Source of the DNA: Chelonoidis abingdonii
Taxonomy: Eukaryota; Chordata; Testudines; Testudinidae
Reading direction: 5' to 3'
Length of the DNA: 64,000 nucleotides
NCBI RefSeq assembly: GCF_003597395.2
Contig: NC_133782.1
Coordinates: 6,533,609-6,597,608 of the forward strand
Positions within the stretch are counted from its first letter, which is position 1. Every line of letters begins with the position of its first letter. The notes beneath the pieces were generated by a model. It searched no databases. It had not been told where the DNA came from and saw only the letters and a list, made by a program, of their open reading frames with translations. Of this stretch, positions 1 through 10,862 are shown piece by piece. Position numbers and translations under genes: made by a program.

Positions 1-1210
1 AGGTATCTGGCTGGCCTACTGCTCTGCTTCCCACTTTCTTCTGATGGGCCGCTACGCCTCCAAGGCACAGATTTTATAGATTTTGCCTCTTAATCCAGCC
101 CTAATGATGGCTTTTATTTATAAACTGTCCTGCCCCTGTCCCCGAGAGGGTGAGAATAAAAAGACAAGGTTTAGTCAGTGTTGCATAGGATGCAAACAGA
201 CTGTGCCTTGCACCGCTCCATTTTATCATGTGACCTCTTTCCCATGCTCTGTCCAGTTACCTCATATGCTATGCTGTGTTCTTCATAACTCTTGAGCTTG
301 ATTAACTGCTACATGGGCAGGTGATGTGAATACAACAGCACAAGGTGATCCTGGAGGGGAAAATAGCGGGTCCCAGTGGCAGCAGCTATCAGGCTTCCAT
401 TTCTGCTTACAACGTAAGGAAAAGATGACTCCAAATAACAAAGATGAGGAGCCTCTCTAGCTGCACTGGAGAGAATGTTATTATGTAGGTCCGGAATTGT
501 TAAATGTTTCTGTCAGGAGTGGAGCGACCCGGGCATTCTTCATTCTCTTTCCCACCCCTCCATCCCTGAAATGTATCATACCAGCTTGAGGTGTAGCTCA
601 TCTCTACAGACTGTGCTCTGCATTGTGGTTTACTTTCTTTTATTTTCCATAAGAAAGGACAAGGGTCTGTTGCTATCCCAGGGTTCGGCCCCTTTCCTCT
701 TTGCCGTGTCTGGGCGCTGGCTCAGAGGGAACGCCACTGGAAATGGGGCGATCAGCTCAAGAGAACATCCAGTGTAGCCCAGTGACATCCCACAAGCGAG
801 TTGAGGTAGTTCCAGTGTATGTTACATAAGGAGACGAGGTACATTTTCACTGGTATGTAAAAGGCAGCATTTCCAAGTACCTGCTGCAGGGGACTGTCAA
901 ACAGGAGATCTTGGAAGGATAAACTAGAGAGCAAAAAGCCTGATTCTCATTTCTGCTACACCAGGGTAAATCTGGAGTAACTCCATTGCAGTAGGGATAG
1001 TCTAAGGTATTGTTCATGACCTACCAACTCCTAAATGACATGGGACATACCTATTCCCCACTGATGTATCACTGCAGTTGTGATCAATGAAATTTGTTCT
1101 GCCTTCTTATAAAAGAGAAGGTGGGGTCAGGGCATTACCTGCAGGGGGGCCTCAACCTTTGGAACTGGTTCCCGCTTACCACATGGTCCAAAACAGCCCA
1201 AACAGGATGA
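1..1210. other. No gene seen; upstream intronic or intergenic sequence
   Basis: No exon, RNA gene or clear transposon was recognised. Around 938-995 there is one arm of the short palindromic repeat family whose better copy is at 2744-2796. Short open frames here look like chance. The stretch probably belongs to NKAIN4 intron 1, because the first exon was not found anywhere in the window, but that is inference. Confidence 0.4.
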
Positions 1211-2060
1211 CTAGTGCTGGTTGAAAATTTTCTGTCTAAATGTTTTTTTGATAGAACACTGGGTTATTGACAAAATGAAAATTTCCACAGAAATAGAGTG
1301 ACCATATGTCCTGTTTTGGCCAGGACAGTCCCTTTTTTAAGACCTGTCCCAGCCGTCCCTACTTTTTGACAAAAACTGCCATTTGTCCCGTTTGCTCTTG
1401 CCAACGGATCAGTCAGCAAGATCAAACAAACAAACGCCCAGTTTACAAAAAACACTGGGTGCATCCCCCTAGGGGGGTGCAGACGAACGTTGGAGGGGGG
1501 TGGTGACGCATAGTGCCAGACAGCAGGGCTCTGGGGTCAGCCCCAATCCCAGCTGGCACAGGGTTCAACCCCAGCCATGAGCAGCATGGGGCTCAGGGGG
1601 GCACTCAGACCCAGCAGGGGCTCGGGCGCTCAGCCAGCCCTAGCCATGGGTGGCACAGGGCTCAGGCATTCAGGCCAAGTTGTGGGTCAGGGGTGGCTCT
1701 GGCATGCCCTGTGTGGGGTGCTGGTAGTGTGTGGCTTGGATGAGCCCCGAAGTCCTGATTTTACTTTAGGAAATATGGTCACCTACACAGAAAGTGCCTG
1801 CTTTCCTCAAAAATTTTGTATTTTTTCTGTCTGAAACCCAAACAACATTTCTGGCAAAAAAACAAAGGTTTGTCAGTATTCAGCAACGCTTGTCCAAAAA
1901 TGATTGTCAAAACCTGCAGTGTTTCAGTTTTCTTTTTTTAATTAAAAGTTTAAAAATTTCACTAATTTTCTTGAAAAAAATGAAAAATACTTTGGTGTTT
2001 GTCAAAATTTTTATGAGAAATATCTCCCCCCCGTTTCCGTGCAGCTCTATTGCTAACCTT
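1211..2060. mobile_element. AT-rich GAAAATTTTC-type repeat, interrupted by a second element
   Basis: The stretch opens CTAGTGCTGGTTGAAAATTT and continues with poly-purine and poly-pyrimidine runs resembling the elements at 25200-25464 and 53445-54130. It is split by the TA-flanked element at 1296-1783: the left flank ends CCACAGAAATA and the right flank resumes TACACAGAAAGTGCC. The right terminus could not be placed, so the end coordinate is approximate. It is probably a non-autonomous DNA transposon, by resemblance only. Confidence 0.45.
1296..1783. mobile_element. TA-flanked MITE with GTGACCATAT termini
   Basis: Terminal inverted repeats are visible: GAGTGACCATATGTCC at the left end and ATATGGTCACC at the right end. 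TA dinucleotides directly flank both ends (1294-1295 and 1784-1785), as expected for a Tc1/mariner-type target-site duplication. The interior is GC-rich with repeated AGCCATGAGCAGCATGGG-like units, unlike the AT-rich flanks. No transposase remains are visible. Open frames at 1513-1834 are internal to the element and not genes. Confidence 0.7.
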
Positions 2061-2279
2061 TAGGGAACTCTGCAAACCATTAATCTGATGAAGTTTTGCA
2101 GGAAGATTGAGGGTATTTTTCTGAGGTGGAGAAAAGAGGGGAGAAATGAGCTGTTTCATTGCTTTGGTTAATCAGTTATCTGTATAGGAGTACTGAATGC
2201 TTTTTGGACTTTTTTTATTATTTAAATCTAAATAAATAAATTAATAAAATCAAAACCAATTTATGCAGTATCTCTAGTC

Positions 2280-2640
2280 TGAAGCATTCAAAAGTAATTA
2301 ATCAAGCCCCCCAAAATCATGGAATTGGCTTAAAAATAATGAGATTTTAAAAATAATGAATTTGGGGTTGAGATTTATTTGGCCTTCTGGTTCTTGAGCA
2401 TTTAGTGTTCACATTTTCAAACTTTTCTTTGCAACCAAGAATCTTGCTCTAAAACAAAAAACCAGAAACAAAAAAGGCTGAGATTCTCTGTAGATAACAT
2501 GACTCCCAGAATTGGGACTTTCAGAGAAACAGTAGATTTTATGAAATCCGTGATAAATCCATAAGAGCAGGCAGCACTGTTTCTCTGGATTTTCACTGGG
2601 ACAGCTGCAATCAGAACTTGACCCTAAATGTCTATGCAAA
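2280..2640. repeat. Dispersed repeat, copy A (second copy at 24470-24740)
   Basis: This region and 24470-24740 share, in the same order, an ATTGGCTTAAAAA segment, a GAGATTTTAAAA segment, CACATTTTCAAXCTT followed by TTTGCAACCA, and a later CATGACTCCAG/GAATTGGGACTTT-like block (X marks a difference). It is a dispersed repeat of unknown class. An ORF at 2409-2639 on the minus strand falls inside it and is not regarded as a gene. Confidence 0.55.
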
Positions 2641-3779
2641 CCGATAGAGAACAGAAGTTTTATGTCAATTGCACTCTCAGTTTTACATATTTTAATTTGT
2701 CTCTTTAAGGGTGAAATTTAATAACAAAGGATCATGTCCTCACCTGGTGTAAATCAGCATAACTCCATTGACTTCAATTATGCTGATTTATACCAGCTGA
2801 GGAACTGGTTCAAACTGTGTTTTCCAAGCAGTACTTTTGGCCTCATTTATGAAAGGGCATAATTGTCATTTCCCTGGTGTCTGTGGCTTGCTGTCAGTAC
2901 AGCTGCTTCGGTGTCAGGATGCTAGACATAAGTATGTTGGTTAGCAGAGAAACCGATGCCCCAGATTTTCATTATGTGGTGAGGACTCAATGAAGAAATA
3001 AAGACAGCAGCTTTTTATGATCACTTGTCTACCACTTCCACTTCTCCCGCATGTTGTTTGGGTGAATCCAAGTTCAGTCATTTATGCATCAATTTCACTG
3101 CCCCCTTTCTTCTGAAATTATGATATGTAAACTGTAGTCTCAAATGCTATCTGCCATGGCTTAATGAAAATATAACGTGAGAATCAATGCACTAGCTTGC
3201 CTCTGTCACCTGCTCATAGAACGCAAACAATTGGCACTGTTGTGCCAGCTTCCTTTGCCACCTTTCAGTGACCAGCCGACTCAGCAGGAAAATGTACCAG
3301 CTGTTCTCAGATCCTTCTCAGAGCAGGAGCTTCACTAATAATGTTTTTTGCTTTCTCCCTCATTTCCCCCCCCTCTAGGAATACATTCTGGTCCCAAATA
3401 CTTGGAACTAATTGAAACCTGAACAGTTGGCATACTTTCTGTGCTGGTGGGGAGAGGATATGCGCTCCACCCAGGTCCAGATTTTCTGAAAAATTGGGAG
3501 CACAGTTCTGTGGCTAACTTCTGCAGGGAGTGATCCACTGAGGCATGCAGCAGGACTTGTGCATACAGACACCTGACTTGCATGCATGATTGTGCACCTA
3601 GGGACAGATCCTCAGCCCCAGGCTACTCCCCTTTGTGCTGCTCCAATAGAACAAAGGAGATTTAGAGATTTCCCAACAGCTGCTGGGGATTCCCCTGACA
3701 TAAATGTATCCCCTGGTGGCCCACTTTACACTGCTTGTTCCCCCAGAAACTCCAAATAGGGGGCTCTGGTGCCCAGGGG
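2641..3779. other. No gene seen; contains one short palindrome
   Basis: No coding exon or RNA gene was recognised. The notable structure is the near-perfect palindrome at 2744-2796. The remainder reads as unremarkable sequence up to the LTR that begins at 3780. Confidence 0.4.
2744..2796. repeat. Short palindromic repeat (19-bp arms)
   Basis: Left arm CTGGTGTAAATCAGCATAA (2744-2762) and right arm TTATGCTGATTTATACCAG (2778-2796) are complementary at 18 of 19 positions, with a short loop containing CATTGACTTCA. Similar ATTGACTTCAATGG-centred fold-backs recur across the window, so this is a dispersed small inverted-repeat element rather than a local terminator. Confidence 0.7.
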
Positions 3780-4428
3780 TGTAGCAATGCAGGACTCAGC
3801 CCTTCAGCGCCTCCTGCTGGTCTCTCAGGGGGGAATTAGCTTCCAGCCTCCAGAGCACCCTGTTTCTGCCAGTGTTTCACTACCGCTGGGCCCTCATGTC
3901 TCTCCCAGACCTTGGTGCCCCTATTCACTGGGGTCCCGTCCCCTGGCAGTAACCCAGTCTCTGAGCCTCCCCCTTCCAGAGGAACCCCCACCTCACCTCA
4001 GTATATGGCTACTGCCCAGTCCCCATCTACTGGGACAGACTGCAGTATACAAGCCACTCATCACAGGCAAGGGGGCTTTGGACCTCCTGCCTCTGTCTGC
4101 CCTTGGGCTGCCCCTGCAACCTCAGTACCTATTTAGCCTTAGACTAGGCCGGCAGCCTGGGGGGTTTCCCAACCGGAGCTCCCCAGCTCCCTTAGCCTTC
4201 CCGTAGCCCTACTCCACCTCAGGTACCATAGTGCCCTCCCTCTCCAAAGGAGATAGAGAGGGGGTCTGTCTGCTCCTAGCCCACTGCCTTCTTATAAGGG
4301 CCAGCTGGGCCCGTGGCCGCAGCTGAAGCTGCTTCTCCAATCAGCCTGGGCTGCTTGCCTCCAGCCACAGCCCTCTCCTGGGCTGTTCTAAGCCTTTTAT
4401 GACAGGAGCCGGTGACCACCCTACTACA
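3780..4428 (-). mobile_element. Solo LTR, minus orientation
   Basis: Read on the minus strand, the element starts TGTAGTAGGGTGGTCACCGG and ends TTGCTACA, so it has TG...CA ends over 649 bp. The flanks are AGGGG (3775-3779) and GGGGG (4429-4433), a 4-of-5 target duplication. It is homologous to the plus-strand copy at 42408-42958: both share GGTGGTCACC near the start and a CCCTTATAAG block that could be the LTR TATA box (here 4291-4300). No internal retroviral genes adjoin it, so it is a solo LTR. The 145-codon frame at 3769-4206 lies inside it and is spurious. Confidence 0.75.
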
Positions 4429-4533
4429 GGGGGTCAAGGAAAGGGCTGTGATTTGGTACTTTTGGGCTACTGAAAGGGTCCAATTCCACCTGACATAAGC
4501 CACAATCACCAACAGTGCCATCAGTTTTAACTG

Positions 4534-4735
4534 CAAAGAATCCTGTGGCACCTTATAGGCTAACAGACGTTTTGGAGCATGAGCTTTCGTGAGTGAATGC
4601 ATGCATCTGACGAAGTGGGTATTCACCCACGAAAGCTCATGCTCCAAAACGTCTGTTAGTCTATAAGGTGCCACAGGATTCTTTGCTGCTTTTACAGATC
4701 CAGACTAACACGGCTACCCCTCTGAAACTTATCAG
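4534..4735 (+). mobile_element. Penelope-like element terminal hairpin fragment
   Basis: Two arms of about 65 bp, each spelling CAAAGAATCCTGTGGCACCT on its own strand, face each other around a short centre at about 4600-4618. The right arm continues into CAGATCCAGACTAACACGG and CTACCCCTCTGA, a terminal signature I associate with turtle Penelope-like elements. The same AAAGCTCATGCTCCAAAACG motif appears in the larger copy at 50936-51722. No reverse transcriptase remains are present here. It lies about 100 bp from the solo LTR. Confidence 0.7.
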
Positions 4736-7700
4736 TTTGAACTGTTTCTCTGTGACAAGGACACCTCTCTCACCCCAGTACCTGAGAAAAGTCATTTTGC
4801 TTTGGCTTTTACGTGTTCTCTGTCAGATAGTAATGACTTTGGGATGTCACTCACTTGCAGAAGATCAGAGCTGGTGCCCTTGAGGTGAAAGGCTCTGTAC
4901 TTCGCTGCCAATCCCATGTGCCAGCCAGACCCGGGCCATACAGATAAATGATGTAAGGACTCAGCATTACTAAGGGGAGTTTGGTTAAACTTCCCATCAG
5001 GAGCAAAATATACTCAGTAAAAAGGGATCTTGGTACTTAAATGAATATGTAGCTAATAGTGAATGGACAGTAAGCCTTCTATAGGCACACGACATCACAA
5101 AGTCTTTTCTATCTAACAGATGATACATTAAAAGCCAAAGTAAAATTTAAAAAAAGACTCAACATATTTTGTTTGAATATTAACATTAGTGGTGGCCCTG
5201 GAGACTAAAGTCCTCTGTTTATCTGTAGAACAGAGCAACTATTCTTGCAGTGTTTCTATTAGGGACTGGAAATAGAGCTTCCAGATCTTTGCCCAGCTTT
5301 GCAGACTCAGCACATCTCAGTAGATTGAATGTGCATATGAACTCTTGGATGGTTATCCAAACCAAAAAATTCCAAACTTTTTGGGATTCTCCCATAGTTA
5401 CAAATATACTCTTTAGGCAATTGGTCCCATGTGTGAAGTTAAGAACTGGTGCACATGTGCAGTATATGTCTGCTAAGTACATACAGTAAACTGCATTTTG
5501 TGACATGATAGCAGGAAAGAAAATACACCCAATTATAGTTTGTACATATAAAATTAGTGTAGAAATCTGATTATCCTAATTTCTTGGAAACTCTAAATAT
5601 GTTCAGATAACTGTGAATCTGGATAATCAGACTGGGGGATATGCTGGCAGTTCACTAGAAAGGAAGGTTCAGATACTGGGAGTACATATAACTGAAGTTT
5701 TACTGTATATATTTTATTTACATTATCTGCATTTAAACATGCAGAGGAGAGTGAAAATTGGGGACAGGAGACACAGGTAGCAGGATCGTGATGCTTAAAA
5801 CAGACACTGTGAAATTAACTAAGGGATTTCCCGTTCCATCTTTCCCCTGCCTCCACCTCATTCCTCGTTGTTAAGAGGGAAACATGTTTAAAGAAAGCCA
5901 GTGTCTGACTTGCTGTGAGGACAATTAGTAACTACTTGCCCAGAATGTCCTTTCAGACACTCGCTTGCTACTATGTATAGTGATTGAGTGGATGCTGACA
6001 AATAATAGTTTGCTCAATTAGGATCAAAGACCCCAACTAGCCATTTATTAAAACATCCCCTTCCTCTCCAACATGCAGCATGAAAGGATGAGTAGCTGAT
6101 CGGAGTGTTGAATAGCTGGTTTGCTTATTCCCTAGACTGCAAATCAATGTAATTTCATTTACCTCTGCATTAGGACTGGATGATATTAGAATGGCAGGGC
6201 AGGGATGGGTGGGCAGAGCTGTCCAGCCGTGCTGGAGCAACATGTTCTGATTCGCTGAACGTGCCTAGGTGGTTTATAGCAGGATTTCTTTCTTCTGAAA
6301 GGCCAGTCCTGTTGACATAAATGACTGAGTTGCAGATATTCGGCACCTCTTCAGTGGGCCTCCATTCTATTTCATTTTGCTGCACTGCCAGAACTCAAGT
6401 GAACCCCCACATTTCCCTTCACCCTCAGCTATTGTGGTCAGTAGCTAACATTACAGTTAACACATGATCATTATACACGTGAGTGTTTCATGATTTGGGG
6501 AACATCTCTGCCCTGTAGACCCTGAATGCAATTCATCCATGGCCAAAAAAACAGTTCAGTTCCTATTGGCGCCAAGGGGAGTCCTGACCACTCATGCCAA
6601 GGCTGAATTTGACTTTGTCTCTACATTTCTCTTCTGTCAGGCTTCCAAAGGCTAAAACCATTTGCCCTTTACTCTAGGTGGCCTCCTGTTATACTGCTAA
6701 CGCACAATTTGCCACACATACCTGCATTTTCTGTTTTCTTTTATTTAACCTTCAGGATTTGACCCAGGAGCAAATATTAAATTTCAGCAGCTCCCAAATA
6801 GGGCATGTTGTGCCTCTTGGATTTCTGCTTCATGTGGCAGGTTTGATGGCAGGGGATAGCAGATCATGTTCTGTGCAAATACAGACAATTGTAAGGAATT
6901 TTGGGCAGGGGCCACCTATTTATGCTGTATTTGTACAGCGCCTAGTGCCACAGAGAACCAGCCAACAAATTATTCCAAGTGAATGAGAGAAAATGAGGTC
7001 TTTGCCCCTATGTCACTGGAGCAGGCTTGAGTAAGTAGCCCTTTCCCCCTAGAATGGGTTTTCATGCTGCTTCTCTCCACCAGAACAAATGGATTGGGTG
7101 TAATGATGACCCTGTTGCTCTGTGTACTCTTATTGGGCTTCTCTCCTTCAAGAGAAATTCTGTTTGTTGGATGGAGCAGCTGCTCTGCTGCATAAAAGTC
7201 TAATCAGTGCTACCCGTTCTGAGGTCACAGTCTTCTTAGCACTCAGTGGGTTGGATGCTTTAGCACTACTGCCCTAACAATCACTATCCCATCCTTCCTG
7301 CAGCTGTGCATTAAGCCGCGGTAGAACTATGGGCCTCTTTTCTGCAGTAACTCACCAGTCTACAGTTTGGTCAGTAATTGCTGCTGCTCTGTTAGCAGAT
7401 ATTCTTTCACAGCCTGTCTATCCTCCCGTTGTGCTGAAAATGATGGGTTTCTCACACACTTGGAGTCTGAGGGAAGGTGACAGTCAGTTTTTTTCTTTTA
7501 AACTTACTGTGAGCCAAACAGACCAAAGCCTCTTGCCTTTTAAGATATTCAGGAGTGAGTCTGTATGTGATTTGCAAATATGCATGACAGTTAATTGCTC
7601 ACAACACAAGGCAACGTATGAGTCTGTGGGATCAGTTTTAAACAGTGCAAACTGAGAAATTAGATGTGGGAAGTTGAATGAGCCCAAAGACTTTCAGAGC

Positions 7701-9002
7701 TGCCAACAAAATAGCTTAAAACTGAGGTGTGTGTGGTAGCCAGAGAATAGGTAGGGTGGTGTAAAGCCCTCTGCACTGCTTCAAACTATAAAGACTACAT
7801 CTCCCGCCAGCTGACTAATGGTGCTTTGTTTTATTTCTTGGATGACTGTGCATGTTACAACTGCTGTGAACTATTCTCCTGCTTGGTATACAGGTATGTA
7901 ATAAAAGATCTGCAATCCTATGCACTGGGATCGAATGGATACTTGAGTGAATCATTTCATAAACAATGAATTTCTGAAGAGGCTTATGGTGGCAGCAGGT
8001 GGGAGGGTGAGGGAATTTGTCTGCAGATTGCTTAGCCACAGACTGCTTTCCTGGCATAAGAAGTAACCCTGTTTCATTTGTGCTAGGCTCTTTCATGAGG
8101 GGTGACTACAGCCATGTAAGTGGGGCTTCCCAACCTATGCATCAGGGCAATGCCCTACAGGTATAAGCCAATCCAGATGGTCTGATGGTCAAATGCTAAC
8201 TATATTTTTCTATATAAAAAGGTGGGGGAGGAATCCTGTTCTGGGGGATTTGATAGATCATGTGGTTGGTAAAGGGATAAAGATCCTTTCCATGCTACAG
8301 CAGGTCATCACTTAAACTGTAACCCAGATTAAGACTGGCCAAAAATTGCGGCCTGATTGGATTTACGTAGGGAAGAAGAGAAAAGGTGATGAGTAGGGCC
8401 TATCACCATTAAGGAATTTCACATTAATACAAGCAGCTGAGCGACATGCATGCACCAGCTCAAAGTGAGAGCTGCCTTCAGAGTGTTATTGGATTAAACT
8501 GCTCTGGAGTAAGAAGTTGATGTAGCCGGCCTCAGTCTAGTTCTGAGAAGACAGATGTCTGCACATTAGAAACCCACCTCCACTGGGGCAAGCTTGTTGG
8601 CAAGTTTGGAATAGAGAGAGGCCAAGGCTGGAATAACTATGGAAACTGAGTTGTCTTCTCACCCCTAGAAGTGAGCCTTATGGGCTAGCGAGGAGCTATG
8701 TTGGCAGTGCTCTGTGGAGGAAGCTATTGTAACCCATGCAAAATGTGGCTTTTTGTCTCCCTCTAGAGGCTGGGCCCATTATAAAGGGTTTGAGTCTGCA
8801 AAGTCCTTTGAACTAATAGATCTGGTCTTGCTTTTGCTGGCTCCTGTGTTTAGCTCCAGAAGTCCTGGGTTCAATCCCTGCAGATGACCTATCCCAGCTC
8901 ACCGTTAGGTTTGCTCTGCTGTTGCTTGTGCTGGGCATGTTCTGTGGACAGAGAATTTAAGTCTCCAGAGTGATGTGGTGGGACCTTTTCACAAGCCCCT
9001 AC
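4736..9002. other. No gene seen; scattered old repeat fragments
   Basis: No exon, RNA gene or long transposon was recognised over this 4.3 kb. A possible small inverted-repeat element lies at about 5560-5710: ATCTGATTATCC and GGATAATCAG face each other, and the right end TTTTACTGTATA resembles mariner-type termini. A short L3-like fragment lies at about 6890-6965 (TTTGTACAGCGCCTAGTG). Around 8865-8885, GGGTTCAATCCC resembles a pol III B box, but no convincing SINE body was defined. Confidence 0.4.
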
Positions 9003-9887
9003 TGTGATAAACAGATAGCTAAGGGTTAATGTTTCTTTTACCTGTAAAGGATTAACAAAGGGAACCAAACACCTGACCAGAGGACCAATCAGAAAACCGG
9101 ATTTTTCAAAGTCAGGGAGGGAAGTTTGGACTCGGGTCTTTTGTCTGTCTCTCAGTTTATGAGAAGCTTTCTTTCTTCTTCTAATCTTCTGTGTCCAACT
9201 TGTAAGTACAGGTAGAAAAACATATGGCTTTTATGTTGGTTTGGGGGTATTTACATTGTGTAACTTGCTGGAATGGTTTAAATAGGATATCTTTTTGAAT
9301 AGACTGTTATTCATATTTTCTATAAGCAATAGCCCTGTTTGTCATCTTGATGCAGAGTATATATTCTTATGTTCTTTTCTCTTTTTTTTATATAAGTTTT
9401 CTTTGTAAGACGTGTTTGAGTTTTTCTCTCTGGGTAGGTTAAGGAACAAGGGAGGGAATTCTCTTTGTGTAGATCTATGGAGGGTAAGCTCTGCAGCACC
9501 AGGGAGTTTGTGGGGGGGGAAGCGATAGGAATCATCTCTGTTCCTGTATTTGGGGTTTGTTCTTTGTGGATAAAGGAGACATGCTTCTTGGTATTGTGAT
9601 GTAAAGAGATTGCATCAATCTCCCAGGTTAGCCCAGAGAGGAAAGTCTGGGTGTGGGAGAGGGGGAGGAAGGGAAGTGTTTATTTCCCCTTGTTGGAGAC
9701 TCAAGCATTCTGAAGTCTGAAGGGTCCCCAGGGAAGGTTTTTGGGCCGGGCTCAAGTGTACCAGGCACTGATTCCTGGTTGGTGGCAGCGAGATAAGATC
9801 CAAGATGGTAATTAAGCTTGGAGGTTCATGCTAAGCACCCAGATTTTGGACGCTAAGGTCCAGATTTGGGAAAGAGGCTTATGATAA
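9003..9887 (+). mobile_element. LTR-like repeat (tentative)
   Basis: The stretch begins TGTGATAAACAGATAGCTAA and has a composition unlike its surroundings, with long T/G-rich tracts and later GTTGGTGGCAGCGAGATAAG. CTAC occurs immediately before the start (8999-9002) and again at 9888-9891, which could be a 4-bp target duplication. The right end reads TATGATAA rather than the expected CA, so the boundary is doubtful and an A-rich run follows at 9896-9905. I read it as an old LTR or LTR-plus-leader fragment; no gag, pol or env remains were recognised. Confidence 0.4.
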
Positions 9888-10564
9888 CTACATTTTAAAA
9901 AAAAAGAGAGAAATTCAGTTCTGCTCTTGCATAAAACATGAGCCACAGAGGAACTGCCAGTTGGTGCGGGAGAAGGAGAAATAGAGGGGACACCATCTCA
10001 CCCATAAACTGAATATAAACACGATGTGAAAGTTGTAGAGCAGGAGGGGCCTGATTATTGTGGGACATGAACGGAAACATAATGGGAGAGTCATTTGGTT
10101 GGAGGCCAAAAAATATATATACAATAAAACACTAGACTAGTCTGTAGAGGGGCCACTGGAAATAAAAACAAATTGGGTAGCGCTGCAGAAGAGAGAAATT
10201 ATGCTCATAAGATAAACAATGCTTGAGCGACACTGTGTATATAGTTACATATAATGGCACTACTGTGTGTCTCGGCTTCTCTAATTGGAAGGCTGAACAA
10301 CATCCAATGGAAACTCTGAGTTGCAAACTTTTTACCTATAATAAGTAAGATTTTTTTTTCATTTTTATTTTCCCCCTCCCATCACCCCTATTTAACACTG
10401 AGTGAAAAAAATCTCCCTCTACCCTATTAAATTGAGTTGTAGGGATGGGAGCAGAATGGATCTTTTCCATTGCAAACACATCATGGCAGGATCTGCATCA
10501 TAAGAAGAATGAGTAGCCAAAATGAATGAAGAACTTGCCACTTGCTCTTATTTTATGTTGAAGC

Positions 10565-10862
10565 TTATCTCCTTGACAGAGGGTGTTGTGAAGGCCAATA
10601 CTGTATTGAGGTTCAAAAGGGAGCTAAATAGATTCATGGAGGATATGTCCATCAGTGGCTATTAGCCAGGATGGGCAGGAATGGTGTCCCTAGCATCTGT
10701 TTGCCAGAAACTGGGATTGGGTGACAGGGCTTGGATCACTTGATGATAACCAGTTCTGCTCATTCCCTCTGAAGCACCTGGCATTGGCCACTGTCGGAAG
10801 ACAGGATACTGGTCTGGATGGACCATTGGTTTGACCCAGTATGGCTGTTCTTATGTTCTAAG
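10565..10862 (+). mobile_element. CR1 LINE 3' end, plus orientation
   Basis: The sequence runs from the end of the CR1 coding region (TTCAAAAGGGAGCTAAATAG) through the family 3' UTR and stops at GACCCAGTATGGCTGTTCTT followed by ATGTTCT. The same tail in reverse complement is found at 44002 onward and, more diverged, at 12015 onward. CR1 copies are usually 5'-truncated, as here. Confidence 0.85.

Noticed and set aside
3769..4206. 145-codon plus-strand ORF, the second longest in the window
   Set aside because: It falls inside a solo LTR in reverse orientation and has a proline/serine-rich composition with no domain.
8865..8890. B-box-like GGGTTCAATCCC suggesting a tRNA or SINE
   Set aside because: No matching A box at the right spacing, no cloverleaf and no defined SINE tail were found.
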